64,000 bases of DNA. Origin: Plantibacter sp. PA-3-X8. GTDB lineage: Bacteria; Actinomycetota; Actinomycetes; Actinomycetales; Microbacteriaceae. Both the position numbers and the translations under genes were made by a program. The stretch lies in assembly GCF_003856975.1 (NCBI RefSeq), contig NZ_CP033107.1:3968001-4032000 (forward strand), read 5' to 3'. A model generated the notes under the pieces. That model had not been told where the DNA came from and did no database searches. It saw only the letters and a program-made list of their open reading frames with translations. This document shows positions 56,762 through 64,000 of this stretch, in pieces; within the stretch, counting starts at the first letter, position 1, and every line of letters begins with the position of its first letter.

Positions 56762-57337
56762 GTCGCCGACGAGGAGAGCCCAGGCGCGCTCGAGGTCACC
56801 GGCCATGTCGACGGAGGGGTCGAGCGTCCACTGCACTTGCAGCCCGTCGGCGAGGGCGACCATGACGCGCGCCACGTGCTCGGGATCGATGCCCGCGGCG
56901 ACCCGCCCGGAAGCCTGGCGATCACGGACGACGTCGGCGATGCTCCGGCGCACCGCCGTGACGTGATCGACGAAGAACCCTCGCACCGGGTGTTCCGCGT
57001 CACCGGCGGCGGCCGCCATCGTCAGGTACAGCTCGACGAGCCCAGGGACATCGCTGTTGTGCCGCATGACGGCGACCAGACCCTCGATCGCGTCCTGCGA
57101 CCCGGCCGCGGCGAACTCCTCGTAGTCGACGGCGTCGCGCTCCCGCAGGATCGCCGCGAACAGGTGCTCCTTGGATTCGAAGTAGTGCATGAGCCCCGGC
57201 AGGCTGACGCCGACCTCACGCGCGACCTCACGGAGCGACGTGCCGCGATACCCCTCGCGCGCGAACACCGCGAGCGCGACGCGCAGGATCTCCTCGCGGC
57301 GCGCAACGCCTTTCGCGTAGGAGCCCCGTGCCGTCAT
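56744..57337 (-). CDS. TetR family transcriptional regulator
   Basis: 197 aa. HTH near the N-terminus (LREVAREVGVSLPGLMHYFE), then a helical ligand domain. Its last six codons (GDAGAVR) and stop lie in the palindromic element, so the C-terminus was rewritten or ends unusually. ATG 57337 gives the normal start MTARGSYAKGVARREEIL. It lies between the arabinofuranosidase and MFS genes and may regulate either. Confidence 0.85.
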   Translation of the reverse strand: MTARGSYAKGVARREEILRVALAVFAREGYRGTSLREVAREVGVSLPGLMHYFESKEHLFAAILRERDAVDYEEFAAAGSQDAIEGLVAVMRHNSDVPGLVELYLTMAAAAGDAEHPVRGFFVDHVTAVRRSIADVVRDRQASGRVAAGIDPEHVARVMVALADGLQVQWTLDPSVDMAGDLERAWALLVGDAGAVR

Positions 57338-57361
57338 GTGCCGATTGTAGGGCCGCACGAT

Positions 57362-57398
57362 GTCGGCGGTGCGTGGGATTCCCCCACCCACCGCCGAC
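57362..57398. terminator. Hairpin upstream of tetR
   Basis: GTCGGCGGTG/CACCGCCGAC plus GTGGG/CCCAC around five bases. It could end abfA transcription or fold the tetR leader. Confidence 0.45.
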
Positions 57399-57411
57399 GC
57401 CGAGTCGTGCA

Positions 57412-57487
57412 CAACTCAGGACGGGTCCGGCGCGCCGTCCCGCGATCGCCGCGAGCGCGGCAGACCCGCCGTGATCGTCCTGAGTTG
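57412..57487. repeat. 76-bp inverted repeat (CAACTCAGGACG arms)
   Basis: CAACTCAGGACG (57412-57423) and CGTCCTGAGTTG (57476-57487) are exact inverses around 52 bases of GC-rich DNA. It starts 60 bases past the abfA stop; single copy here. Confidence 0.7.
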
Positions 57488-57547
57488 CGAACGCCGAGAC
57501 CCCTGACTCGCAGACCGGAGCCCGCAGACCGCAGCCCGCTTCCCGAC

Positions 57548-59056
57548 TCAGGCGCCGAGTGCGACCGCCGTCCACGACACGGGCGGGAGCGTGATCGTGA
57601 GGGTGCCGTCGGCGAGCGACGCGCTCTCGTTCGCGACGAGGCCGACGCGCTCGCGGTCGTCGATCGTGTTCTTCGCGTAGACGTCCTCGTCGTGGATACC
57701 GCTCGCCTCGACGATCGAACCGACACCGAGCGCCGAGACGTCGACGGTCACTGTGATCGCCTCGTCCTGGTGGCGGTTCACGAGGAACACGGCCGCGGTC
57801 CCGGCCTCGGCGTCGTACGTCGCGACCGAGTCGACGAGCGGCGCGTCGCCGTGCACCTTCGTGGTGTAGCTGCCGACCTCGATGCGCGGCGAGAGCACGA
57901 CACCCGAGGCGAGCCGGCTGGTGACCGAGAACGGGAAGAACGTGGTCTGCCGCCAGGCGCCGCCACCCGGCTCGGTCATGATCGGGGCGATGACGTTCAC
58001 GAGCTGCGCGAGGCTCGCCGACCCGACGCGGTCGCTGTGCTTGAGGAGCGTCATCAGCAGGTTGCCGAACACGACCGCGTCGGCGACCGAGTAGACGTCC
58101 TCGATGAGGCGGGGGGCGTAGGCCCACTCCTCGATCGTGCCCTCGATCGCGTTCCACTCGTCGAGGTACCAGACGTTCCACTCGTCGAACGAGAGCTGGA
58201 TCTGCTTGTCGGAGTGACGCTTGTGCTGGACGTGGTCGGCGGCCGCGACGACCGTCCGGATGAAGTACTCCATGTTGAGGGACGACGCGAGGAACGACCC
58301 GAGGTCGCCGTCGCGCTCCTGGTAGTACGCGTGGCAGGAGATGTAGTCCACCGAGTCGAAGCTGTGCTCGAGGACGGTGCGCTCCCAGTCGCCGAAGGTC
58401 GGCATCGAGGAGCTCGACGATCCGCAGACGACGAGTTCGAGCTTCGGGTCGACCATCTTCATCGCCGACGCGGTCCGGGCGGCCAGCTTGCCGTAGTCGT
58501 CGGCCGACATGGCGCCGACCTGCCACGGCCCGTCCATCTCGTTGCCGAGACACCACATGCTGATGCCGTAGGGCTCTGGTGCGCCGTTCGCGATCCGCTG
58601 GTCGGACAGCGCGGTGCCGCTCGGGTGGTTCGTGTACTCGAGGAGGTCGAGCGCTTCGAGCACCCCGCGCGTGCCGAGGTTGACGGCCATCATCATCTCG
58701 CTGCCGGTGAGCTTGCACCACTTGGCGAACTCGTCGACGCCGACCTGGTTGGTCTCGAGCGAGTGCCAGGCCAGGTCGCGGCGCACGGGGCGGTGCTCGC
58801 GCGGCCCGACGCCGTCCTCCCAGCGGTAGCCGGAGACGAAGTTGCCGCCGGGGTAGCGGATGGTGCTCGTACCGAGCTCCGTGACGAGGTCCACCACATC
58901 GCCGCGGAAGCCGTCGGCGTCGGCGGTGGGGTGGCCGGGCTCGTAGATGCCGTCGTAGACGCAGCGGCCCAGGTGTTCCACGAACGAGCCGAAGATCCGG
59001 CGGTTGACGGGTGCGACCGTGACGTTCGGGTCGATGGCGATGCGTGCGGTGGTCAT
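57548..59056 (-). CDS. abfA: Alpha-L-arabinofuranosidase, GH51
   Basis: 502 aa, no signal peptide, so cytosolic. The acid/base Glu is E173 (WCLGNEMDGPW) and the nucleophile E292 (SFDEWNVWY). It releases arabinose from arabino-oligosaccharides. The C-terminal beta domain is complete. A perfect operator lies 31 bases upstream, with two LacI paralogues beyond it. Confidence 0.95.
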   Translation of the reverse strand: MTTARIAIDPNVTVAPVNRRIFGSFVEHLGRCVYDGIYEPGHPTADADGFRGDVVDLVTELGTSTIRYPGGNFVSGYRWEDGVGPREHRPVRRDLAWHSLETNQVGVDEFAKWCKLTGSEMMMAVNLGTRGVLEALDLLEYTNHPSGTALSDQRIANGAPEPYGISMWCLGNEMDGPWQVGAMSADDYGKLAARTASAMKMVDPKLELVVCGSSSSSMPTFGDWERTVLEHSFDSVDYISCHAYYQERDGDLGSFLASSLNMEYFIRTVVAAADHVQHKRHSDKQIQLSFDEWNVWYLDEWNAIEGTIEEWAYAPRLIEDVYSVADAVVFGNLLMTLLKHSDRVGSASLAQLVNVIAPIMTEPGGGAWRQTTFFPFSVTSRLASGVVLSPRIEVGSYTTKVHGDAPLVDSVATYDAEAGTAAVFLVNRHQDEAITVTVDVSALGVGSIVEASGIHDEDVYAKNTIDDRERVGLVANESASLADGTLTITLPPVSWTAVALGA

Positions 59057-59087
59057 TGGGTCCTCTCGGGGACGTCGTCATCCAGGT

Positions 59088-59118
59088 TTCTACAACGTTG
59101 AAGGTAAACGTTGTAGAA
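59088..59118. promoter_or_regulatory. LacI-type operator upstream of abfA
   Basis: TTCTACAACGTT (59088-59099) and AACGTTGTAGAA (59107-59118) are exact 12-bp inverses with a seven-base spacer. Each contains the CAACGTTG-like LacI core. Confidence 0.82.
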
Positions 59119-59145
59119 GCAGTCTCGTGCGCCGATCGGCGGCTG

Positions 59146-60198
59146 TCAAGACACGTCTGGAGATGGGGAATCGGCGCCGACGGGCGAGGACGCGGTCGAC
59201 TCACGTCGCACCAGTTCGAAGTCCGCGTAGACGCGACGGGGTGGCACATCATCGACTCCCCCGGCGATCCGCTCGACGAGCAGCGACACGGCGGTCCGGG
59301 CGATCTGCTCCCGCCCCGGCGCGATCGTCGACAGCGACGGCAGGGAGTACCGACCCTCGTCGATGTCGTCGAAGCCGATGACCGCGACCTCATCGGGCAT
59401 GGCGACGCCTCGTTCGCTCAGGACGCGCATGGCTCCGAGCGCCAGGGCGTCGTTGAACGCGACGATGCCGTCGAACGCGACACCCTCATCGAGCATCGCG
59501 CGCATCGCGACCGCTCCGTCGAAGCGACCCCAGACCGGGACCTCGCGGACGAGCGCCGGATCGAACACCATGCCGGCAGCCTCCAGCGCGGCTCGATACC
59601 CGGCGAGACGCAGACTGGCCGAACCGACGATGTCGGCGCGGTGCGCTCCGAAGGCGACGATCCGCGTCCGACCGAGCGCGATCAGATGCTCCGTCGCGGC
59701 ACGCGCTCCCTCGGTGTTGCGCATGGTCACGTGGTCGTTCGGGGCGTTGAAGATGCGCTCACCGAGGAGCACCATCGGGATGGTGACCTCCTCCACGACG
59801 GCGAGGTCCTCGTCGCCGAGGTGGAGCGCGCTGTAGAGGACACCGTCGACCGCACGGAGTCGTGCGCCGCGCAAGAGCTCGGCCTCGCGTGCCCGGTCGC
59901 CGCCGCTCAGCTCGATCAGCACCGACAGGCCGAGCTGGTCGGCGGCGTGCATGACGGCGTCGGCGAGCTCGGCGAAGTAGGAGTTCCGGAGGTCGGGGAT
60001 GATCAGGCTGATGACGCCGGAACGACCGGAGCGGAGCCCGCGTGCGGAGAGGTTCGGGCGGTAGCCGAGCTCGGCGATCGCCGCGAGCACCCGCTCCTTG
60101 GTGGCCTGCTTGATGTGGGGGTAGTCGTTGACGACGTTCGAGACGGTCTTGGCGGACACCCCGGCGAGCTTCGCCACGTCGTGCAGGGTGGTCGCCAT
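59146..60198 (-). CDS. LacI family transcriptional regulator 1
   Basis: 350 aa. HTH (LHDVAKLAGVSAKTVSNVVN), hinge SARGLRSGRSG and periplasmic-binding-like sensor. The start has GAGGAGG just before ATG 60198. It lies directly upstream of abfA, whose operator it probably binds. It shares the HTH and hinge almost entirely with paralogue 2. Likely inducer: an arabinose oligosaccharide or related sugar. Confidence 0.92.
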   Translation of the reverse strand: MATTLHDVAKLAGVSAKTVSNVVNDYPHIKQATKERVLAAIAELGYRPNLSARGLRSGRSGVISLIIPDLRNSYFAELADAVMHAADQLGLSVLIELSGGDRAREAELLRGARLRAVDGVLYSALHLGDEDLAVVEEVTIPMVLLGERIFNAPNDHVTMRNTEGARAATEHLIALGRTRIVAFGAHRADIVGSASLRLAGYRAALEAAGMVFDPALVREVPVWGRFDGAVAMRAMLDEGVAFDGIVAFNDALALGAMRVLSERGVAMPDEVAVIGFDDIDEGRYSLPSLSTIAPGREQIARTAVSLLVERIAGGVDDVPPRRVYADFELVRRESTASSPVGADSPSPDVS

Positions 60199-60238
60199 GA
60201 TCCTCCTCGGCGGCGGCATGCCCGGCCGCCCTGTACGC

Positions 60239-60257
60239 ACTCTACAACGTTGAAGGA
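60239..60257. promoter_or_regulatory. Operator-like half site overlapping lacI-2 stop
   Basis: CTCTACAACGTTGAAGGAG shares its core with the abfA operator. It covers the final codons and TAG of lacI-2 and sits 41 bases before the lacI-1 ATG. Confidence 0.62.
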
Positions 60258-61294
60258 GCGCCCCCAGGGCCTTGCCCCCGGGCGGTCAAGGAACCGGTGG
60301 ACTCCCTCGGGACGACGCGGAAGCCGCTGACGATCGCGCGCGGTGCCTCCGACAGCCCGGGTGCGGCGATCCGCTCGATGAGGAGCTCGACGGCGCGCTC
60401 GGCGATCTCCTCCCGGCCGATGTCGACCGTGGACAGGGTCGGGAGGGCATAGCGCGTCTCGTCCAGGTCGTCGAAGCCGATGATCGCGACGTCGTCGGGG
60501 ATGCGGAGCCCGGCGTCCTGGAGGACGCGCATGGCGCCGAGGGCCATCGCATCGTTGAAGGCGACGACGCCGTCGAACGGCAGGCCCGCGGCGATGACCT
60601 CGCGCATCGCGTTCGCCCCGTCGCTGCGGTGCCAGCTGACGACGGTGCTGACGTAGGCGGGATCGGCCGGGATGCCCGCGGCTTCGAGCGCCTCGCGATA
60701 CCCCTGGAGACGGAGGGCGGCCGGCCCCAGGGTGTCGTGCGGGTCGGTGCCGAGCGCGACGATGCGCCGCCGACCCTGCGCGAGCAGGTGTTCGGTCGCC
60801 GCGCGGGCGCCGTCGACGTTGGCCATCGTCACGTGGTCGCGGTCGCCGTCGAACAGTTGCTCACCGAGGATCACCATGGGCCCGTCCGGGAGCAACGCGC
60901 TGTCGTCGCGGTCGAGGCTGAGCGGGCTGTAGAGGATACCGTCGACGAGCTGCATGCGCGGCCCGCGGAGGATCTCGAGCTCGACGTCGCGACCGCCGGC
61001 CACCTGCTCGATGAGCACCGAGAGCCCGCGCGCACGAGCCTGACGCATGACCGCGTCCGCGAGCTCCGCGAAGTAGGCGTTGCGGAGGTCGGGGATGATG
61101 AGGCTGATCACGCCGGACCGGCCTGAGCGGAGACTCCGGGCCGAGAGGTTGGGGCGGTAGCCGAGCTCGGCGATCGCGCGCTCAACCTTGGAGCGGGTCG
61201 CGTCGCTCACGTGCGGGTAGTCGTTGACGACGTTCGAGACGGTCTTGATCGAGACGCCCGCGCGTGCGGCGACGTCGTGCATCGTGATCGACAC
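60242..61294 (-). CDS. LacI family transcriptional regulator 2
   Basis: 350 aa, same layout and length as regulator 1: HTH MHDVAARAGVSIKTVSNVVN and hinge SARSLRSGRSG. The sensor domains differ more, suggesting a different ligand. GGAG precedes ATG 61294 at a distance. Its last residues PSTL and stop are encoded by an operator-like motif. Probably a tandem duplicate controlling the arabinose region. Confidence 0.92.
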   Translation of the reverse strand: MSITMHDVAARAGVSIKTVSNVVNDYPHVSDATRSKVERAIAELGYRPNLSARSLRSGRSGVISLIIPDLRNAYFAELADAVMRQARARGLSVLIEQVAGGRDVELEILRGPRMQLVDGILYSPLSLDRDDSALLPDGPMVILGEQLFDGDRDHVTMANVDGARAATEHLLAQGRRRIVALGTDPHDTLGPAALRLQGYREALEAAGIPADPAYVSTVVSWHRSDGANAMREVIAAGLPFDGVVAFNDAMALGAMRVLQDAGLRIPDDVAIIGFDDLDETRYALPTLSTVDIGREEIAERAVELLIERIAAPGLSEAPRAIVSGFRVVPRESTGSLTARGQGPGGAPSTL

Positions 61295-61365
61295 GCGTCT
61301 CCTCCCCCGGCCGGCTCCCGGCTGTCAGCAGACTACCGCTCCGCCGGCACGGGGTGTCGTGGCCG

Positions 61366-61491
61366 CCAGCGCGGTGCGCTGACGCGAGCGCGGGTCTTTG
61401 GCGTGAGCGCGGGCCTCCGGAGGGGCGCGCTCACGCGGTGGACCCGCGCTCACGCCGATCCGGGCGGTCTGGGATCAGCGCACCGCGCTGG
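61366..61491. repeat. Palindromic intergenic element, copy 5 (short form)
   Basis: 126 bp from CCAGCGCGGTGCGCTGACGC to TCAGCGCACCGCGCTGG. The centre 61401-61436 is a second palindrome (GCGTGAGCGCG/CGCGCTCACGC). It lies between lacI-2 and the PAP2 gene end. Confidence 0.87.
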
Positions 61492-61556
61492 CGTCAGGAC
61501 GGAACACGAACGACGAGCGCTGGACGACCGGCATCAAGCGCCGGGCGTCCACTCGG

Positions 61557-62342
61557 TCAGCCGTCGGTCAGCGGGACCCGTTTCTTCGGTTCGGTCGACA
61601 TCCGGTGCAGCAACGGCACCGCGATGATGAGCGCGACACCGGCACCGAGCAGCAGCCCACCGATCGTGTCACTCACCCAGTGGGCACCGAGATAGGTCCG
61701 CGACAGCATCATCAGCAGCGTGTAGGCGACACCGATCAACCACACCCAGACCCGCGGGAAGATGATCCCGAACGCGACGGCGATGGTCGCCGCGTTCGCA
61801 CTGTGCCCCGAGGGGAAGGAACCGAAGTCCGCGTGGACCAGGATGTCCTCGGGCCGCGATCGACCGACGATGTTCTTGATGATCTGCACCGCTCCGGCGC
61901 TCAGGGCGGAGACGATCGCGAAGTACAGGGCGGCCCATGGACGGCGCAACAACAGCAGGACGGCGATCCCGAGCAGCGGTACGACGAAGATCGCGACGAC
62001 CCCGCCGCCGAGCCAGTTCATCACGAGCGCAGCCTGGACGAGCCACGGCGACCGCTCCTCGAGGACCTCCTGCATCCACTCCTCGTCGAACCCGAACGGG
62101 GCGTTCGGGCCGCGCTGGAAGAGCAGCACGCCGAGCAGGAGGACGAGGACCACGGCGATCGCGCCGCTGATCAACGGCCACCGCCGGGAGACCTTCGCAG
62201 CGAGCTTCGGATCGGGCCGGATCGACGCCGGGTCCGGATCCATCGCGAGCGCACCCGACTCGTCGAGAGCTGGCGAGACCGCCTCGTGCACCTCGGGAGC
62301 CGGTGCAGCTGCTGGGTCGTCGTGGTCGTCGGGTGCCGTCAT
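61557..62342 (-). CDS. PAP2 family phosphatase, membrane protein
   Basis: 261 aa. A disordered acidic/Pro head (about 1-55), six membrane helices and the three PAP2 motifs: KNIVGRSRP, FPSGHSANA and SRTYLGAHWVSD. It dephosphorylates lipid phosphates, perhaps undecaprenyl pyrophosphate or phosphatidate. ATG 62342 is used; the frame's 40 earlier codons are rejected. Confidence 0.91.
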   Translation of the reverse strand: MTAPDDHDDPAAAPAPEVHEAVSPALDESGALAMDPDPASIRPDPKLAAKVSRRWPLISGAIAVVLVLLLGVLLFQRGPNAPFGFDEEWMQEVLEERSPWLVQAALVMNWLGGGVVAIFVVPLLGIAVLLLLRRPWAALYFAIVSALSAGAVQIIKNIVGRSRPEDILVHADFGSFPSGHSANAATIAVAFGIIFPRVWVWLIGVAYTLLMMLSRTYLGAHWVSDTIGGLLLGAGVALIIAVPLLHRMSTEPKKRVPLTDG

Positions 62343-62494
62343 CGTCCCATCATGCCGTGTCGGGTATGCCTCACGCGTGGGCTTGCGCCAGGAGGATGAC
62401 GCGTTGATCGCCGCGCCGATACGCCGCCGGATATGCGCTGGCGACCGACGGCCGACGAGCACGAGCTTCGGGCCTGGCGGGCGATACTGGAGCA

Positions 62495-62917
62495 GTGACC
62501 CACGACGCCCGCACCGCTCCCCTCGCCGACGACGCGCGGTGCCCCTGCCTGTCCGGTGAGACCTACGGCGCCTGCTGCGGGCGCCTGCACCGAGGTGAGT
62601 CGTCGGCGGCGACCGCGGAGGCGCTCATGCGGTCGCGGTTCTCGGCCTTCGCGGTCGGTGACGCGGAGTACCTGCTGCGCACCTGGCATCCGTCGACCAG
62701 GCCGGCGTCGCTCGAGTTGGACGACTCCCTCCGCTGGTACCGGCTCGACATCGTCGAGACCTCCCGCGGTGGGGTGCTCGACACCGAGGGGATGGTCGAG
62801 TTCGTCGCGCACCACAAGGTTCCCGGCGTGCGGGGCTCGGCGGGGAGCCAGCACGAACGGAGTCGGTTCTCGAAGGACACCGGCGCGTGGACGTACCTCG
62901 ACGGCGTGGACCGGTGA
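62495..62917 (+). CDS. YchJ family SEC-C motif protein
   Basis: 140 aa. Cys16-x-Cys18 and Cys27-Cys28 (CPCLSGETYGACCG) form the zinc-binding SEC-C-like site. The YchJ core EALMRSRFSAFAVGDAEYLLRTWH follows. GTG start. Function unproven in this family. Confidence 0.87.
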   Translation: MTHDARTAPLADDARCPCLSGETYGACCGRLHRGESSAATAEALMRSRFSAFAVGDAEYLLRTWHPSTRPASLELDDSLRWYRLDIVETSRGGVLDTEGMVEFVAHHKVPGVRGSAGSQHERSRFSKDTGAWTYLDGVDR

Positions 62918-62939
62918 CCTGACGGCGCGAGCCACCAGG

Positions 62940-64000
62940 TCAGCCGGCGAGGGCCGGGACCTTCTTCGGCTGCACGATGAACCAGAGCGCACACACCGAC
63001 ACGACCGAGGTCGCGGCCATCACGGCACCCATGGGGATCGCGGTACCGATCCCGAGCACACCGACGATGGGCGAGATGAGTCCCGCAAGCCCGAAGTTGA
63101 GCGCCCCGAGGAGCGACGCCGCCGTCCCGGCCTCGTGCCCGTGGTTCGCCAGGGCGAGCACCTGCACCGCCGGGAAGCCGAAGCCGCACGACAGGATGAA
63201 GAAGAACAGCGGCACCAGCACACCGAACAGCCCGACGTCGGCCATCGTCAGCGCGACGATCGTCACTGCGGAGATGAGCTGCACGATGGTCGTGCACGCG
63301 AGGATCCACTGCGGCCCGTACCAGCGCATGAGGCGCGACGAGATCTGCACCCCGGCGACGATGCCGAGCGAGTTCACCGCGAACAGGAGACCGTACTCCT
63401 GTGCGTCGAAGTCGTAGACCTCCTGGAAGAGGAACGACGAGCTCGAGAGGTAGGCGAACAGGCCCGAGAAGCTCATGCCACCGATGAGGGCGACACCGAC
63501 GAACACGCGGTCGCTGAACACCGAGCGGTAGCGGTCGCGGACGGTGCTGTGCCCGGCGTCGCGACGCCGCGCGGGCGGCAGGGTCTCGACGATCCAGAGC
63601 GACACCGCGATGACGACGAACAGCCCGTAGGCGGCGAGGAACACGAAGAGTCCGCGCCAGTCGAGGACGAGGAGGAGCTGCGACCCGATGACGGGGGCGG
63701 CGATCGGCGCGAGCCCGTTCACGAGCGCGAGTCGCGACAGCATCCGCACGAGCGGCTTCCCACCGAAGAGGTCGCGGACCATCGCCATCGCGACGACACC
63801 ACCGGCCGCCGCACCGGCACCCTGCAGCACGCGGAACACCATGAGCCACCCGATGTCGGGCGCGAACGCGGCGCCGACCGAGGCCAGGATGTGGATGCTC
63901 GTCGCGAGGATGAGCGGGAGACGCCTGCCGACCTTGTCGCTCCAGGGCCCCATGAAGAGCTGACCCACCGCGAAGCCGATCGTGGTCCCGGTGAGGGTGA
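62940..64000 (-). CDS. Bcr/CflA family multidrug efflux MFS, N-terminus beyond window
   Basis: At least 353 aa and cut at the window edge. The open frame continues to base 64000 with TLTGTTIGFAVGQLFMGPWS, the second-helix and loop start of Bcr/CflA carriers, so GTG 63968 is not the real start. SDKVGRRLPLI is the loop 2-3 motif. A drug:proton antiport role is expected. Confidence 0.88.
   Translation of the reverse strand, partial: TLTGTTIGFAVGQLFMGPWSDKVGRRLPLILATSIHILASVGAAFAPDIGWLMVFRVLQGAGAAAGGVVAMAMVRDLFGGKPLVRMLSRLALVNGLAPIAAPVIGSQLLLVLDWRGLFVFLAAYGLFVVIAVSLWIVETLPPARRRDAGHSTVRDRYRSVFSDRVFVGVALIGGMSFSGLFAYLSSSSFLFQEVYDFDAQEYGLLFAVNSLGIVAGVQISSRLMRWYGPQWILACTTIVQLISAVTIVALTMADVGLFGVLVPLFFFILSCGFGFPAVQVLALANHGHEAGTAASLLGALNFGLAGLISPIVGVLGIGTAIPMGAVMAATSVVSVCALWFIVQPKKVPALAG

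Noticed and set aside
55574..59101. 1175-codon open frame on the plus strand
   Set aside because: It runs antisense to the MFS, TetR and GH51 genes, all of which have motifs. It has low-complexity Arg/Asp-rich composition, the usual shadow of high-GC genes.

Overview
The window is 64 kb of high-GC DNA whose gene density, stop/start overlaps, C-terminal LAxTG sorting signals, DUF222/HNH endonuclease and intergenic repeat families fit an actinobacterium, most likely a Microbacteriaceae member (Plantibacter/Curtobacterium-like; genus not provable from this sequence). A true ACC deaminase and a GH51 arabinofuranosidase suggest a plant-associated life. No transposase, integrase, prophage or CRISPR array is visible.

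Regions. (1) 1-3.8 kb: a small acidic protein, a LAxTG surface protein, a DUF4012 protein and a CPBP protease. (2) 3.9-17.9 kb: an exopolysaccharide locus with tyrosine autokinase, LMW phosphatase, a membrane-anchored Asp-box protein, the priming sugar transferase, six glycosyltransferases, a Wzy-type polymerase on the opposite strand and a Wzx flippase. Most genes overlap by 1-4 bases, so one translationally coupled unit is likely. A lower-GC stretch around wzy looks exchanged. (3) 18-25.8 kb: two further LAxTG surface proteins, a Tat-exported phospholipase C-like enzyme, a small Cys-motif protein and a 13E12-type HNH endonuclease, separated by REP-like repeats. (4) 26-36.9 kb: ackA/pta, SRP RNA, a NAD(P)-binding protein, a MoxR-DUF58-transglutaminase operon and tRNA-Ser(GGA). 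(5) 37-49 kb: MarR with MATE pump, DeoR regulator, a tightly coupled acyl-CoA dehydrogenase / PIG-L-methyltransferase / GT2 trio, acdS with a GntR regulator, GNATs and an APH-like kinase. (6) 49-64 kb: HerA-like ATPase, FeS-type photolyase, a sugar uptake/oxidation operon (MFS, isomerase, Gfo/Idh/MocA), TetR, arabinofuranosidase with two LacI paralogues, a PAP2 phosphatase, a YchJ protein and a truncated Bcr/CflA pump.

Two intergenic repeat families stand out. REP-like arms (core CTCAGGGACCGG / GAGCCTGTCGAAG) occur at eight loci. In most of them the arm has been expanded into a locus-private tandem array of about 17-20-bp units. A second, imperfectly palindromic element occurs five times in two size classes (about 126 and 166 bp), always next to a gene 3' end, and once supplies the last codons and stop of a tetR gene. 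Regulatory palindromes sit at the starts of marR, gntR, deoR, abfA and one lacI gene; in the last case the motif also forms the stop codon of the upstream lacI paralogue.
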